Assembly (NCBI RefSeq): GCF_011008905.1
Contig: NZ_JAAIVI010000017.1
Coordinates: 1,403,750 to 1,467,749, forward strand
Length of the DNA: 64,000 nucleotides
Reading direction: 5' to 3'
Source: Wenzhouxiangella sp. XN201
Lineage (GTDB): Bacteria > Pseudomonadota > Gammaproteobacteria > Xanthomonadales > Wenzhouxiangellaceae
Below the pieces are notes generated by a model. It made no database searches and had not been told where the DNA came from. It saw only the letters and a program-made list of their open reading frames with translations. The number at the start of each line of letters is the position of its first letter. Positions within the stretch are counted from its first letter, which is position 1. Made by a program: the position numbers and the translations under genes. Positions 38,340-48,061 of this stretch are shown in pieces.

Positions 38340-38935
38340 TATTGTTCCTCCGGCGCTCCCGACCGCCGCGAAGGGGTCATGAAGGCGGGGTGCCGGACAG
38401 GCCGGGCTCCGACTGAGCCGGAACCTGGGCGGGCAAACCAGCCTGGATCGATTGGCGACGAGCCGATTCACGGCCCGCGTCTCTCCCCGGCAGGCCCACA
38501 ATGGCAGCCTGCCGTCTGGTTTCCGATCGGCCGCGCGAGGCGCTGGCCTGCAATATCTGGCACCGAGCCCGGCAACGACGTCGATTCGGCCGATCCGGGA
38601 GCGCGTGTTCTTTCAGTCCGCCGCCTGGCGAGCCCGGTCATTCCGAAGGCGCCGGCGGCACGTTTTCGTTCTACTGCAGTCCGTCCAGGCACGCGGCCAG
38701 GGGCTGCAGGTCGATCGGTTGGTCCGTTTCGGACCGCTTCCGGCCATGCATTCCATGCACCGGAAGTGTGCAAGCGGTACAGTATTCGGGCGCGGACAAA
38801 GTGTCCGCCCGTTGCGCCGACAGCCTGTATAGCCGGGTCGGCGCCTGTGACAGCATTCTTGTTCGGGATCAGGAGCGTGTTGGCGGCTTGTTGAAAGCCG
38901 GCTGCTAGGCTCATGTGCCCGAACTGAATATTTTA
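38340..38935 (-). promoter_or_regulatory. Long structured leader of rne and divergent promoter region (gene-free 38340-39012)
   Basis: The 673-bp gap between divergent rne and rluC has no convincing gene. On the rne side three neighbouring stem-loops occur: GCGGACA/TGTCCGC (38792-38798, 38802-38808), TTCCGG/CCGGAA (38738-38743, 38760-38765) and GGTCCG/CGGACC with a 3-base loop (38721-38735). E. coli rne has a 361-nt leader with hairpins through which RNase E represses its own mRNA, so a similar autoregulatory leader is inferred here. An AT-rich patch at 38921-38940 is the most likely promoter zone. Its exact elements are not resolved. Confidence 0.5.
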
Positions 38936-39012
38936 TCATCGATCCTTTCGCGGCGATAGCCGTCCGGCAGCGTTCGGGCCGGCATGCCGCCTTTCCCGAC
39001 GGTATCGGCAAC

Positions 39013-39948
39013 ATGACCAACAACAAGCGGGGTTCGGGCGTGCGCCACGTCACTGTGGGCAGGGACCGGGCCGGTCAGAGACTGGACAATTTCCTGATGC
39101 ACGAGCTGGGCCGGGTTCCGCGCAGTCTGGTCTACCGCTTGGTGCGTACCGGCCAGGTGCGGGTCGACGGTCGCCGCGCCAAGCCGATGAAGAAGCTTGG
39201 CGAGGGCGATGAGGTGCGCATTCCGCCGGTGGCAGCGCCGGGAGATGTCGAGACCAGCGTGCCTGACGAAGCGGTCGAGCGTATCCGCGCATGCATCATC
39301 GAGCACAACGAGGAATACCTGGTCATCGACAAGCCGGCTGGCGTGGCCGTCCAGGGCGGCAGCGGCCTGACGTGGAGCCTGATGGACGTGCTCGGCAAAT
39401 TGGGCGAGGGTTTCCGGCCGGTCCACCGGATCGATCGGCCGACCAGCGGACTGCTGGTCGTCGCCTGCGGTCACCGCGCAGCACGCGAGCTGCAGCGGGC
39501 TTTTGCCGGGCAACGCGTCGAAAAGCGCTATTTGGCGTTGCTGCAGGGCCGTTTGCCCGAAGAGCAGGTGACAGTCGATACCCCGCTGAAGAAGGTGCGC
39601 GATGCCAGCGGCCAACGCCGCGTGATTGCCGCCGATGACGGCCAGGATGCGGTCACGCACTTCCGGCTGCTGGAGCGCATCGGAGACTTCAGTTACGTTG
39701 AGGCGAGCATCGAAACCGGGCGCACGCACCAGATTCGCGCTCACGCAGCGAGCATTGGTCATCCCCTGGTCGGCGACGACCGGTACAATCAGCAGCCGGC
39801 TCCGACGCCGTGCCGGCGACTGTTCCTGCACGCGCACTACCTGAAACTGCCGTGGCCGGAAGAGCGGGTTTTCGGTGCACCGCTGCCCGACGAGTTGTCG
39901 AAGGTGCTCGATGCGCTGCGCGAGCCCGGCCCGGCACAATCATCCTGA
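39013..39948 (+). CDS. rluC: 23S rRNA pseudouridine synthase RluC
   Basis: This 311-aa enzyme makes pseudouridine at 955, 2504 and 2580 of 23S rRNA. It has an N-terminal S4 domain (about 15-75, RAGQRLDNFLMHELGRVPRSLVYRLVRTGQVRVDGRR), then the RluA catalytic domain with the essential Asp141 in HRIDRPTSG. ETGRTHQIRAHAASIGHPLVGD is the late conserved block. Its location opposite rne matches the E. coli rne-rluC arrangement. Confidence 0.95.
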   Translation: MTNNKRGSGVRHVTVGRDRAGQRLDNFLMHELGRVPRSLVYRLVRTGQVRVDGRRAKPMKKLGEGDEVRIPPVAAPGDVETSVPDEAVERIRACIIEHNEEYLVIDKPAGVAVQGGSGLTWSLMDVLGKLGEGFRPVHRIDRPTSGLLVVACGHRAARELQRAFAGQRVEKRYLALLQGRLPEEQVTVDTPLKKVRDASGQRRVIAADDGQDAVTHFRLLERIGDFSYVEASIETGRTHQIRAHAASIGHPLVGDDRYNQQPAPTPCRRLFLHAHYLKLPWPEERVFGAPLPDELSKVLDALREPGPAQSS

Positions 39949-39970
39949 GCGAGAGCGAAGTCGAGAACGA

Positions 39971-41215
39971 ATGTATCAGCCCCTGAGCATCTATGTCGGT
40001 TTGCGTTATCTGCGCGCCAAGCGGCGTAACCATTTCATTTCCTTCATCTCGCTGATCTCGATGGGCGGCATTGCCCTGGGCGTGATGACCCTGATTACCG
40101 TATTGAGCGTGATGAACGGTTTCGAGCGCGAGCTGCGCGAGCGGATTCTCGGCATGATCTCGCACGCCACCATCGAGGGTTATGAACGCCGCCTGGAAGG
40201 CTGGGAGGGCCTGCTTGATCAAGTGCGCGAGCATCCCTCGGTGGTTGGTGCTGCACCCTTTGTCGAGCAGGAGACCCTGGTCAAGGGGCGTTCGACGGCC
40301 GGCGCGCAGATCCGTGGTATCGATCCCGCGCTCGAACCGGAAGTGTCCGAAATCGATGCGCAGGTTCGGGGCGACGGTTTCGAGGGCCTCGAGCCGGGCA
40401 GCTGGCGGGTCATCCTCGGCGCCGGCCTGGCCGCCCGATTGGGTGTGGTGCCGGGTGACCAGGTCACGATCTTCGCACCCGAAATCCGGACCACGCCGGC
40501 CGGGGTGATGCCGCAGGTTCGGCGCTTCGAGGTGACGGGTGTTTTCGAGGCCGGAGTGCATCAGTACGACACGGCACTCGCGGTGATTCATTATCGCGAT
40601 GCCCAGCGCCTGTTCCGGTTGGGCGAGCAGGTCGGTGGCATCCGCCTCAAGTTCGATGACATGATGCGCGCCCGCGCAATCGCCTGGGAGCTCGGCGACA
40701 AGCTCGACGGCGATTTCCGGATTCGCGACTGGACCCAGCAGCATGCCAATTTCTTCCGTGCGGTACAGACCGAAAAGACCGTCATGTTCATCATTCTTTC
40801 CCTGATCGTGGCGGTAGCGGCCTTCAACATCATCTCCACCCTGGTGATGGTGGTCACCGACAAGCAGGCCGACATCGCTATCCTCAAGACCATGGGCCTG
40901 GGGCCAAAGCGCATCATGGGCATCTTCATCGTGCAGGGTTCGCTGATCGGCGTGATCGGCACGGTTCTCGGCATTGCCGCGGGCGTGGCACTGGCACTCA
41001 ATGTCGAGTCGGTCGTTGCCTCGCTCGAGAGCGTACTCAATACCGACTTCCTTTCGGCCGAGGTCTACTACATCAGCGATCTGCCTTCGGAGCTGCGCTT
41101 CGGCGACGTCGTCCGTTTCGGCGGCCTGGCCCTGTGCCTGTCACTGCTGTCGACCATCTATCCGGCCTGGCGGGCAGCCCGGACCCAGCCGGTGGAGGCG
41201 CTTCGCCATGAATGA
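39971..41215 (+). CDS. lolC: Lipoprotein-releasing ABC permease, LolC/LolF type
   Basis: The 414-aa inner-membrane protein extracts lipoproteins from the inner membrane and hands them to LolA. It has four helices: one near 25-50, then three in the C-terminal half (about 270-300, 315-350, 380-400), with a large periplasmic domain between. The LolA-binding Hook is visible as [12 protein letters not shown] near 176-187. Only one permease gene is found here; lolE does not follow lolD. A homodimeric LolF-type system as in some gammaproteobacteria is therefore possible. lolD overlaps by 8 bases. Confidence 0.9.
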   Translation: MYQPLSIYVGLRYLRAKRRNHFISFISLISMGGIALGVMTLITVLSVMNGFERELRERILGMISHATIEGYERRLEGWEGLLDQVREHPSVVGAAPFVEQETLVKGRSTAGAQIRGIDPALEPEVSEIDAQVRGDGFEGLEPGSWRVILGAGLAARLGVVPGDQVTIFAPEIRTTPAGVMPQVRRFEVTGVFEAGVHQYDTALAVIHYRDAQRLFRLGEQVGGIRLKFDDMMRARAIAWELGDKLDGDFRIRDWTQQHANFFRAVQTEKTVMFIILSLIVAVAAFNIISTLVMVVTDKQADIAILKTMGLGPKRIMGIFIVQGSLIGVIGTVLGIAAGVALALNVESVVASLESVLNTDFLSAEVYYISDLPSELRFGDVVRFGGLALCLSLLSTIYPAWRAARTQPVEALRHE

Positions 41216-41891
41216 CATCGTGATCAGCGCACGCGGACTCAAACGAGTATTCGTGCAAGGCCGGACCGAGCTGCACGTGCTGCGCGGCGTCGACCTCGAC
41301 ATTCGCGCCGGCGAACAGGTTGCCATCGTCGGCGCTTCGGGCGTGGGCAAGAGCACGCTGCTGCATTTGCTCGGCGGCCTGGATCGGCCCACCGCCGGTA
41401 CCGTCGAGATCGCCGGTGAGAACATGGCGCGGGCGGACGAGGCGCGCCGCGCGGCGTTGCGCAACCGTCATCTGGGCTTCGTCTACCAGTTCCACCACCT
41501 GCTGCCGGAATTCAGCGCGCTGGAAAACGTCGCCATGCCGCTGCTGATTGCGGGTCGGCCGGCGCGGGAAGCGGCCGACTCGGCAAAGGCCTTGCTCGAT
41601 CGGGTCGGTCTGGGGGAACGCCTCGATCACAAGCCAGGCGAGCTTTCCGGCGGAGAGCGCCAGCGCGCGGCGGTGGCTCGCGCCCTGATCAACCGCCCGG
41701 CCTGCGTGCTCGGCGACGAGCCCACCGGCAACCTGGATGAGCGCAACGCCGCGCAGGTCTACGAGCTGATGCTTGAACTCAATCGCGAGTTTCAAACCAG
41801 CGTGGTTCTGGTCACGCACGATCGGCAGCTGGCCCGCCGGGCGGATCGTCGTCTGGAGATGACCGGGGGCATGCTGGTGCCGCTCGACTGA
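41208..41891 (+). CDS. lolD: Lipoprotein-releasing ABC ATPase LolD
   Basis: This 227-aa ATPase powers the Lol exporter. Walker [10 protein letters not shown] is near residues 39-47, the Q-loop is in [16 protein letters not shown] (the LolD signature), the ABC signature LSGGERQR near 145-152, Walker [10 protein letters not shown] and the H-loop VTHD near the end. Start ATG 41208 overlaps the permease stop. comEC begins 4 bases after its stop. Confidence 0.94.
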   Translation: MNDIVISARGLKRVFVQGRTELHVLRGVDLDIRAGEQVAIVGASGVGKSTLLHLLGGLDRPTAGTVEIAGENMARADEARRAALRNRHLGFVYQFHHLLPEFSALENVAMPLLIAGRPAREAADSAKALLDRVGLGERLDHKPGELSGGERQRAAVARALINRPACVLGDEPTGNLDERNAAQVYELMLELNREFQTSVVLVTHDRQLARRADRRLEMTGGMLVPLD

Positions 41892-41894
41892 GCC

Positions 41895-44171
41895 ATGGCG
41901 GCGGGCGGGGCCTGGCGATTCCTGCTTGCGTTCGCCGCTGGCTGTCTCGCGGCGCCCTGGCTTCCGGTGCTGCCTGGCTGGACGCTCTGGCTTGCGTTGC
42001 TGATACTGGCCGCCGGCGGACTGGCATTTCGAACGACGTGTCTCGCAGCCACCTGCCTGCTCGGCGGACTGTGGTTCACGGCCGCGGTCCAGTGGCAGCT
42101 GGATAGTGAATGGCCGAGCGCGCGTGATGGCAGCCTGGTTTCAGTGACCGGTACGCTGGTCGAACTGCCGCAGCGTTTCGATCAAAGCGAGCGATTCCTG
42201 CTGGCCGTCGACCAGTCCGAATCCGATCCGGACGTGCCCGCACGATTGCTGGTCAGCTGGTACCGGCCTTCAGAACGGCTGCAACCGGGAAGCCGCTGGT
42301 CCATGCAACTCGAACTGGAGCCGCCAACCGGCCGGCTCAATCCGGGCGGATTCGACTACCGGCGTTATCTGCTAAGCCGGCGTATCGGTGCGACCGCCCG
42401 GGTGCGTGGCGAACCCGAGCGCCTGGCGGAGGAAGCCCTTCGCGGACGGATCGACCGCCAACGTCAACGCCTGGCCGACATCATCCAGGCCGAGACGGTC
42501 GATCTGGATGTCGCCGCGCTCAAGCGCGCCCTGGGCGTGGCCGACCGCTCGGGACTCCGGCCGGAACTGTCTGAACAGCTGCGTCAAACGGGTACGGCCC
42601 ATCTGCTGGCGATCTCGGGACTGCATATCGGTATGGTTGCCGGGATTGCCGGCCTGTTGATCAGCCTGCTCGCTGCTCCGCTGGTCCTGGTGTGGAAGCG
42701 TCTGGACCGGCGCCGCCTGGCCGTGCTCGGCGGTCTGCTGGCTGCTTTCGGCTACGCCGCACTGGCCGGCTTCACCCTTCCGACCCAGCGCGCACTGATC
42801 ATGCTGGGCGTGGCCGCCATGGCGCTGCTTGCACGCCGCGCCGTCGCGCCCGGACATGCGCTGCTGCTGGCGTTGATCGCTGTGCTGCTGTTCGATCCAC
42901 TCGCACCGCTGGCAACCGGATTCTGGCTCAGCTTCGCGGCCGTGGCGGTGTTGATCTGGGCCTTCGCCTGGCGACCGGCCGGCGACGGCCGCTGGCTGGC
43001 CGGCCTGCTGCGCGCCCAGCTGATCGTCATGATCGGTCTGCTGCCGCTCAACGTCGGCCTGTTCGGACAATTGGTGCCCGGTGCGCTGTTGGCCAACCTG
43101 GTCGCCATTCCGCTGGTCGGGCTGGTTGTCCTGCCGGCACTGCTGCTCGATATCGGCAGCATGCTGGCGGGATTGCCGGCAAGCTTTGCTGCGGCCATCG
43201 CTGACTGGGGTCTGTCCCGCTTGCTGGTCTTTCTGGACTGGCTGCACGGCATCGACTGGGCCTTCGTACCGCACGTGGGTGGCGGGGGCCTGTCCCTGTT
43301 GCTTGCTGCGGCGGGCGCGCTCTGGCTATTGGCGCCGGTCGGTTGGCCGGCCCGTTGGCTGGGGGTGTCGCTGATGCTGCCCTTGCTCCTGCCGCCGATG
43401 GACCGGCCGGATCAGGGAGAGCTCGACGTGCATTTTCTCGATGTCGGCAGTGGTCTGGCCGTGCTGGTCGATTCGGCCGATGAAACGCTGCTCTTCGATA
43501 CCGGGCCGGGCGACGGCGAGGGCGGAGACCTGCTTTCCCGGATCCTCCCGGGGCTGTTGGTGCGCATCGGCAGCGACGGTCTCGACCGCGTGGTGATATC
43601 GCATGACCATCGTGGGCACGCCGGCGGGGCAGCCAGCGTGGCCGACTCGCCACGAATCTATGCCTCGGCGCCGGGACCGGGTCAGGCCTGTCGGCGCGGA
43701 ACCCAATGGCAGTCCGGGGGGTATCGTTTCCATTTCCTGCATCCATCGCCTGGTCTGCCGGATCTCGGGCCCAATTCGTCCTGCGTGCTGCAGGTGAGCG
43801 GACCGGGTGGGTCGCTCCTGCTCACCGGCGGCATCGATGCCGACGTCGAGGCCCGGCTGCTGCTCGATCAGCCGGCGCTGACAGCCGATGTGTTGCAGCT
43901 GCCCGCCGGCGGGCATCGCAGCGGTGGGAGTGCCGGGTTTCTCGAAGCGCTCTCGCCGGATCTTGCGGTGGCCTCGGTCGCACGATTCGACCGCTACGAC
44001 CGGGTACACGAAGAACTCCAGGGCCGGCTGGTGGCGGCGGGCATTCGCTGGTTGAGTACCGGCCGCTGCGGTGCGATCCGCATCCGGTTTCGACCGGAGC
44101 GAGCCCCGCGGGTCTCGAGTATGGCAACCACATCCCGGCGTTTCTGGCGCGACCCGGGAAATTGCCCTTGA
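41895..44171 (+). CDS. comEC: ComEC/Rec2 DNA internalisation channel
   Basis: The 758-aa polytopic protein has an OB-like domain (about 85-180), the competence domain (about 210-490, with HLLAISGLHIGMVAG), and a C-terminal metallo-beta-lactamase-like domain (about 510-740). In that domain the usual HxDxDH reads SHDHRGHAGG, which keeps two of the ligands. ComEC moves single-stranded DNA across the inner membrane during natural transformation. Its place between lolD and exbB is common in gammaproteobacteria. Complete competence would also need pilus genes not seen here. Confidence 0.9.
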   Translation: MAAGGAWRFLLAFAAGCLAAPWLPVLPGWTLWLALLILAAGGLAFRTTCLAATCLLGGLWFTAAVQWQLDSEWPSARDGSLVSVTGTLVELPQRFDQSERFLLAVDQSESDPDVPARLLVSWYRPSERLQPGSRWSMQLELEPPTGRLNPGGFDYRRYLLSRRIGATARVRGEPERLAEEALRGRIDRQRQRLADIIQAETVDLDVAALKRALGVADRSGLRPELSEQLRQTGTAHLLAISGLHIGMVAGIAGLLISLLAAPLVLVWKRLDRRRLAVLGGLLAAFGYAALAGFTLPTQRALIMLGVAAMALLARRAVAPGHALLLALIAVLLFDPLAPLATGFWLSFAAVAVLIWAFAWRPAGDGRWLAGLLRAQLIVMIGLLPLNVGLFGQLVPGALLANLVAIPLVGLVVLPALLLDIGSMLAGLPASFAAAIADWGLSRLLVFLDWLHGIDWAFVPHVGGGGLSLLLAAAGALWLLAPVGWPARWLGVSLMLPLLLPPMDRPDQGELDVHFLDVGSGLAVLVDSADETLLFDTGPGDGEGGDLLSRILPGLLVRIGSDGLDRVVISHDHRGHAGGAASVADSPRIYASAPGPGQACRRGTQWQSGGYRFHFLHPSPGLPDLGPNSSCVLQVSGPGGSLLLTGGIDADVEARLLLDQPALTADVLQLPAGGHRSGGSAGFLEALSPDLAVASVARFDRYDRVHEELQGRLVAAGIRWLSTGRCGAIRIRFRPERAPRVSSMATTSRRFWRDPGNCP

Positions 44172-44255
44172 TTCTCGCCGGGTGTCGGCGCGACGCAGGC
44201 AGCGCAAACCGTTATCATGCCCGCTGGATCCTGATGGCCGAATTGAAGACCCGAC

Positions 44256-44879
44256 ATGCTCGAAATTGTCATTGCCGGCGGCTGGCTGATGGTGCCCATC
44301 CTCGCCTGTTCCATCATCGCTGCCGCCATCATCATCGAACGCTTCGTCAAGCTCAGGCGCAAGCGCGTGTTGCCCAATGGTGTGCTCACGCGTGTGCAGC
44401 AATGGGCGGCGGCCAGTGAGCTGGATCGCCAGCACATCGAACAGCTCAAGCGCAGCTCGGCCCTGGGGCGCGTGCTGGCGGCAGCGCTGGTCAACCGCAA
44501 GCGCGAGCGCGAGGTCATCAAGGACGCGGTGGAAGATACCGGCCGGCATGTGGTGCACGAACTGGAGCGATTTCTCAACACGCTGGGCACAATTGCCGGC
44601 ATCACGCCGCTGCTGGGCCTGCTGGGCACGGTCATCGGCATGATCGAGGTGTTCTCGGCCATCATGATTCACGGCGTGGGCGATCCCAACCAGCTTGCCG
44701 GCGGTATTTCACAGGCCCTGATCACGACCGCAGCTGGCCTGACGGTCGCGATTCCCAGCTATTTCTTCTATCGCTACTTCCGCGGCCTGGTGCGTACCTA
44801 TGTGGTCGATATGGAAGAGCAGGCGATCGACCTGCTGGAAACCATCGAGCACAAGCGACCGCCCAGCGTGCGCGTCTGA
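44256..44879 (+). CDS. exbB: ExbB/TolQ-type proton channel subunit
   Basis: This 207-aa protein has three membrane helices and the family C-terminal segment ITPLLGLLGTVIGMIEVFSAIM, followed by ISQALITTAAGLTVAIPSYFFY. It uses the proton gradient to energise TonB or a related outer-membrane process. Next to exbD and msbA it is the ExbBD pair conserved in the LPS operon of Pseudomonas and Xanthomonas relatives. No tonB is adjacent. Confidence 0.92.
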   Translation: MLEIVIAGGWLMVPILACSIIAAAIIIERFVKLRRKRVLPNGVLTRVQQWAAASELDRQHIEQLKRSSALGRVLAAALVNRKREREVIKDAVEDTGRHVVHELERFLNTLGTIAGITPLLGLLGTVIGMIEVFSAIMIHGVGDPNQLAGGISQALITTAAGLTVAIPSYFFYRYFRGLVRTYVVDMEEQAIDLLETIEHKRPPSVRV

Positions 44880-44888
44880 AGGTTCGTC

Positions 44889-45308
44889 ATGAAGCTCCTG
44901 CAGGAAGAACGCGAAGAGCCGGAAATCAATCTCACGTCGCTGATCGACGTGGTGTTCCTGTTGCTGATCTTCTTCATGGTCTCGACCACTTTCGAGCGCC
45001 AGGCCTTGCTGCGCCTTGATCTGCCGGAAGCGAGTACGGCCGAAAGCGAAACCGTGCCGGAGCTGGTCGAGTTCATCGTCACTGAGGACGGCCGCCTGTT
45101 CGTGGGTGATCAGGAACTGGTCGATCAGCGCCAGGCTACGGTACAGGCCGCCATCGCCCGGCGCTTTGCCGAAGATCCGGATTCAGTTCTGGTCATCCGG
45201 GCCGATGCCGAGGCGCCCCATCGCCTGGTGGTGCGGGTGCTGGATTCGGCGGCCGCCGAGGGCATCCGCCGGGTGAGCATCGCCGCGCTCGAGGGAGAGG
45301 GCGAATGA
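44889..45308 (+). CDS. exbD: ExbD/TolR-type biopolymer transport protein
   Basis: The 139-aa protein has a single N-terminal helix carrying the essential Asp in LTSLIDVVFLLLIFFMVSTTF (about residues 14-34), and a periplasmic domain ending RRVSIAALE. It partners ExbB. The stop overlaps msbA by 4 bases (ATGA). Confidence 0.93.
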   Translation: MKLLQEEREEPEINLTSLIDVVFLLLIFFMVSTTFERQALLRLDLPEASTAESETVPELVEFIVTEDGRLFVGDQELVDQRQATVQAAIARRFAEDPDSVLVIRADAEAPHRLVVRVLDSAAAEGIRRVSIAALEGEGE

Positions 45309-47059
45309 CGGGCCAGACCTCGATGACCGGCGGGCAGGTCTACCGCCGTCTCCTCGGCATGGTGATGCAGCATCGCCTGATCTTCTTCCTGGCGCTGCTG
45401 GCCGTGGCCCTGGACGCGGCCGGGCAGGGCCTGTTCTTCTACCTGCTGCGCCCGCTGATCGATGACACCATCGCCTCGCCCACCCCCGAGTTCAACTATG
45501 TGCTGCCGGCACTGGTCTTCCTGTCTCTGATCCTGCGCGTGGTGGGGAATTTCGGTGGCGAGTTCGGCATGCAGTGGGTCGGTCGCAAACTGATTGCCGA
45601 CCTGCGCAACGCGCTGTTCGACCGCTATCTGCAACTTCCGGCCGCGTACTTCGATCGGGAATCCTCGGGCCAGATGATCTCGCGCGTGACCTACAACACC
45701 GAGCAGGTTGCCGAGGCCGCAACCAAGGCGCTGATCGGCGTCTCGCGCGACATCATGACCGTGGTTGCCCTGTTCGGCGTCATGCTGATCCAGTCCTGGC
45801 GCCTGACCGTGTCGCTGCTGCTGTTGTTGCCGATCATCGGCGTGATGGCCTATGTCATCAGCCGGCACTTCCGCCGCATCTCGACCAACATCCAGGATTC
45901 CATGGGCGATGTCACCCATATCACCGAGGAGGCGGTCAACGGCCAGCAGGTGGTCAAGGTCTTCGGCGGGCAAGCCCACGAACGTAACAAGTTCCAGGGC
46001 ATCAACGAGAGCAACCGCCGCCTGCATCTGCGCCTGGTCGGCACCCAGTTGCTGTCCTCTTCACTGGTCCAGCTGGCTGCCGGCGTGGCGCTGGTGGTGC
46101 TTTTGGTTGTCGCGGCCAGCGACCTGATGGGCGATACCGTGACCGCCGGGATATTCATGTCGGTGCTGGCCGCGCTGGCGGCCACCATCCCGCCCCTCAA
46201 GCGCCTGACCAAGATGCACGTCACGATCGAGCGTGGGGTGGCCGCGGCCGAAAGCATCTTCCGGGTTGTGGACACGCCCGGCGAGGACGATACCGGCACG
46301 CATGAACCGGACCGATTGCGCGGCGATATCCGCTTCGAGCAGGTGTCGTTTTCGTATCCGGATGCCAGTGACTCGGCCCTGGTCGATCTCGACCTCCATA
46401 TTCCGGCCGGCAAGGTCACGGCCCTGGTCGGTCGCTCGGGCTCGGGCAAGAGCACGATCGTCAAGCTGCTGCCGCGCTTCTATCAGCCTGTTAGTGGACG
46501 GATCCTTGTCGACGGCATCGACATCCGTGATTTCGGTCTGGCTGCACTGAGAGATCAGATCGCCCTGGTCAGCCAGGACGTGGTGCTGTTCAACGACACC
46601 ATTGCCCGCAATATCGCCTACGGCGCCCTGGCCGATGCCAGCAATGAGCAGATCGAGAAGGCGGCGAAGACCGCGCACGCCATGGAATTCATTGAACGCC
46701 TGCCGCTGGGACTGGATACACCCATCGGCGAGGACGGTTCACTGCTCTCGGGCGGCCAGCGCCAGCGCATTGCCATCGCCCGGGCGGTGCTCAAGGATGC
46801 CCCCATCCTGATCCTCGACGAGGCGACCTCTGCGCTCGATGCCGAATCGGAACAGGCCGTTCAGGAAGCGCTCGAAGTACTGATGGAGAACCGCACGACC
46901 CTGGTCATTGCGCATCGTCTGACCACCGTGCAGATGGCCGACCAGGTCGTGGTACTCGACCACGGCCGGGTGGTGGAGTCGGGTTCGCATGCCGAGCTGC
47001 TCGAGCGCGACGACGGGCTATACCGTTATCTGCACAAGCTACAGCTCGCCAGCGGCTGA
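45305..47059 (+). CDS. msbA: Lipid A export ATP-binding/permease MsbA
   Basis: This 584-aa half-transporter flips lipid A-core across the inner membrane. Six helices span about residues 15-310, then the ATPase domain with Walker A GRSGSGKST near 385, Q-loop LVSQDVVLFNDTIARNIAYG, signature LSGGQRQR, Walker B ILILDEATSALD and H-loop AHRL. Length equals E. coli MsbA (582). lpxK follows by 3 bases. Confidence 0.95.
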   Translation: MTGQTSMTGGQVYRRLLGMVMQHRLIFFLALLAVALDAAGQGLFFYLLRPLIDDTIASPTPEFNYVLPALVFLSLILRVVGNFGGEFGMQWVGRKLIADLRNALFDRYLQLPAAYFDRESSGQMISRVTYNTEQVAEAATKALIGVSRDIMTVVALFGVMLIQSWRLTVSLLLLLPIIGVMAYVISRHFRRISTNIQDSMGDVTHITEEAVNGQQVVKVFGGQAHERNKFQGINESNRRLHLRLVGTQLLSSSLVQLAAGVALVVLLVVAASDLMGDTVTAGIFMSVLAALAATIPPLKRLTKMHVTIERGVAAAESIFRVVDTPGEDDTGTHEPDRLRGDIRFEQVSFSYPDASDSALVDLDLHIPAGKVTALVGRSGSGKSTIVKLLPRFYQPVSGRILVDGIDIRDFGLAALRDQIALVSQDVVLFNDTIARNIAYGALADASNEQIEKAAKTAHAMEFIERLPLGLDTPIGEDGSLLSGGQRQRIAIARAVLKDAPILILDEATSALDAESEQAVQEALEVLMENRTTLVIAHRLTTVQMADQVVVLDHGRVVESGSHAELLERDDGLYRYLHKLQLASG

Positions 47060-47062
47060 CCG

Positions 47063-48061
47063 GTGGTGAGACAGGGACTGGAGCGTCACCTGCTTCGACG
47101 CTGGCAAGCGGCCGGGCCCCCTCCGTTTTACCTGCGCCTGCTGAGCCTGCTCTATCGTCTGGCGACGAAACGACGCTGGTCGCGCCCGGCCGAGCGCCCG
47201 CCCTGTCCGGTCATCGTGGTGGGCAATATCACCGCCGGCGGCAGCGGCAAGACGCCGGTGGTCGCCGCGGTGGCCCGCCTGTTGTGTGAGCAGGGGCAGA
47301 CCCCGGCGATCATCAGTCGCGGCTACGGCGGTCGAGTGTCATCCGAACCACGGGCCGTGACTTCCGTCAGTGACCCGGCCGAGGTCGGCGATGAGCCGGT
47401 ATTGTTGGCCCGCCGGGCCGGCTGCCCGGTCTGGGTCTGTGCTGACCGTCGCGCCGCCCTGCATGCGGGACTTCGCGGCGGAGCCGATGTGATCGTTGCC
47501 GACGACGGTCTGCAGCACCCGAATCTGCCGCGCAGTTTCGAGATCTGCGTGATCGACGGCCAGCGCGGGTTTGGCAATGGTCATCTGTTGCCGGCCGGAC
47601 CCTTGCGGCAGCCGCTGGAGCGGCTCGATAGTGTTGATGCCACCCTCATCAAGCGCACTGGCTCCACGGACTGCAGCGCTGATCTGCCGGGCATGCATGT
47701 TCCGGTTGAGCCCGGCGCTCCCTATCGGCTCGGCACCGGCGAGGGAACAGAAGGGACCGAGATCGATCGCCAGGCGACCTTTGATGCCGTCTGCGCCATC
47801 GGCAACCCCGATAGTTTCTTTGCCTTGCTCGAAGCGCTGTGTTACCGCTTTCGTCGCCATCCGTTTCCGGACCACCACGTCTTTTCCGGTCGGGAGTTCT
47901 CCGGACTGGCCGGACCCTTGTTGGTGACCGAAAAGGATGCGGTCAAGCTCGAGCGCCTGACAGGACTGCCCGAGTGCTGGGTGCTGCCGATCGAGGCGCA
48001 GTTACCAGAGACACTGATCGGCCAGCTGCTTAGCCATGTGCGAGAATTCCGTCCGTCATGA
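47063..48061 (+). CDS. lpxK: Tetraacyldisaccharide 4'-kinase
   Basis: The 332-aa membrane-associated kinase phosphorylates the lipid A precursor at position 4'. Walker A-like GNITAGGSGKTP near residues 53-64, SRGYGG, then VADDGLQH and the D-x-x-x-GFGNG-LLPAGPLRQP block are all present. Translation starts at one of two adjacent GTG codons (47063 or 47066). The stop overlaps kdsB by 4 bases. Confidence 0.94.
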   Translation: MVRQGLERHLLRRWQAAGPPPFYLRLLSLLYRLATKRRWSRPAERPPCPVIVVGNITAGGSGKTPVVAAVARLLCEQGQTPAIISRGYGGRVSSEPRAVTSVSDPAEVGDEPVLLARRAGCPVWVCADRRAALHAGLRGGADVIVADDGLQHPNLPRSFEICVIDGQRGFGNGHLLPAGPLRQPLERLDSVDATLIKRTGSTDCSADLPGMHVPVEPGAPYRLGTGEGTEGTEIDRQATFDAVCAIGNPDSFFALLEALCYRFRRHPFPDHHVFSGREFSGLAGPLLVTEKDAVKLERLTGLPECWVLPIEAQLPETLIGQLLSHVREFRPS

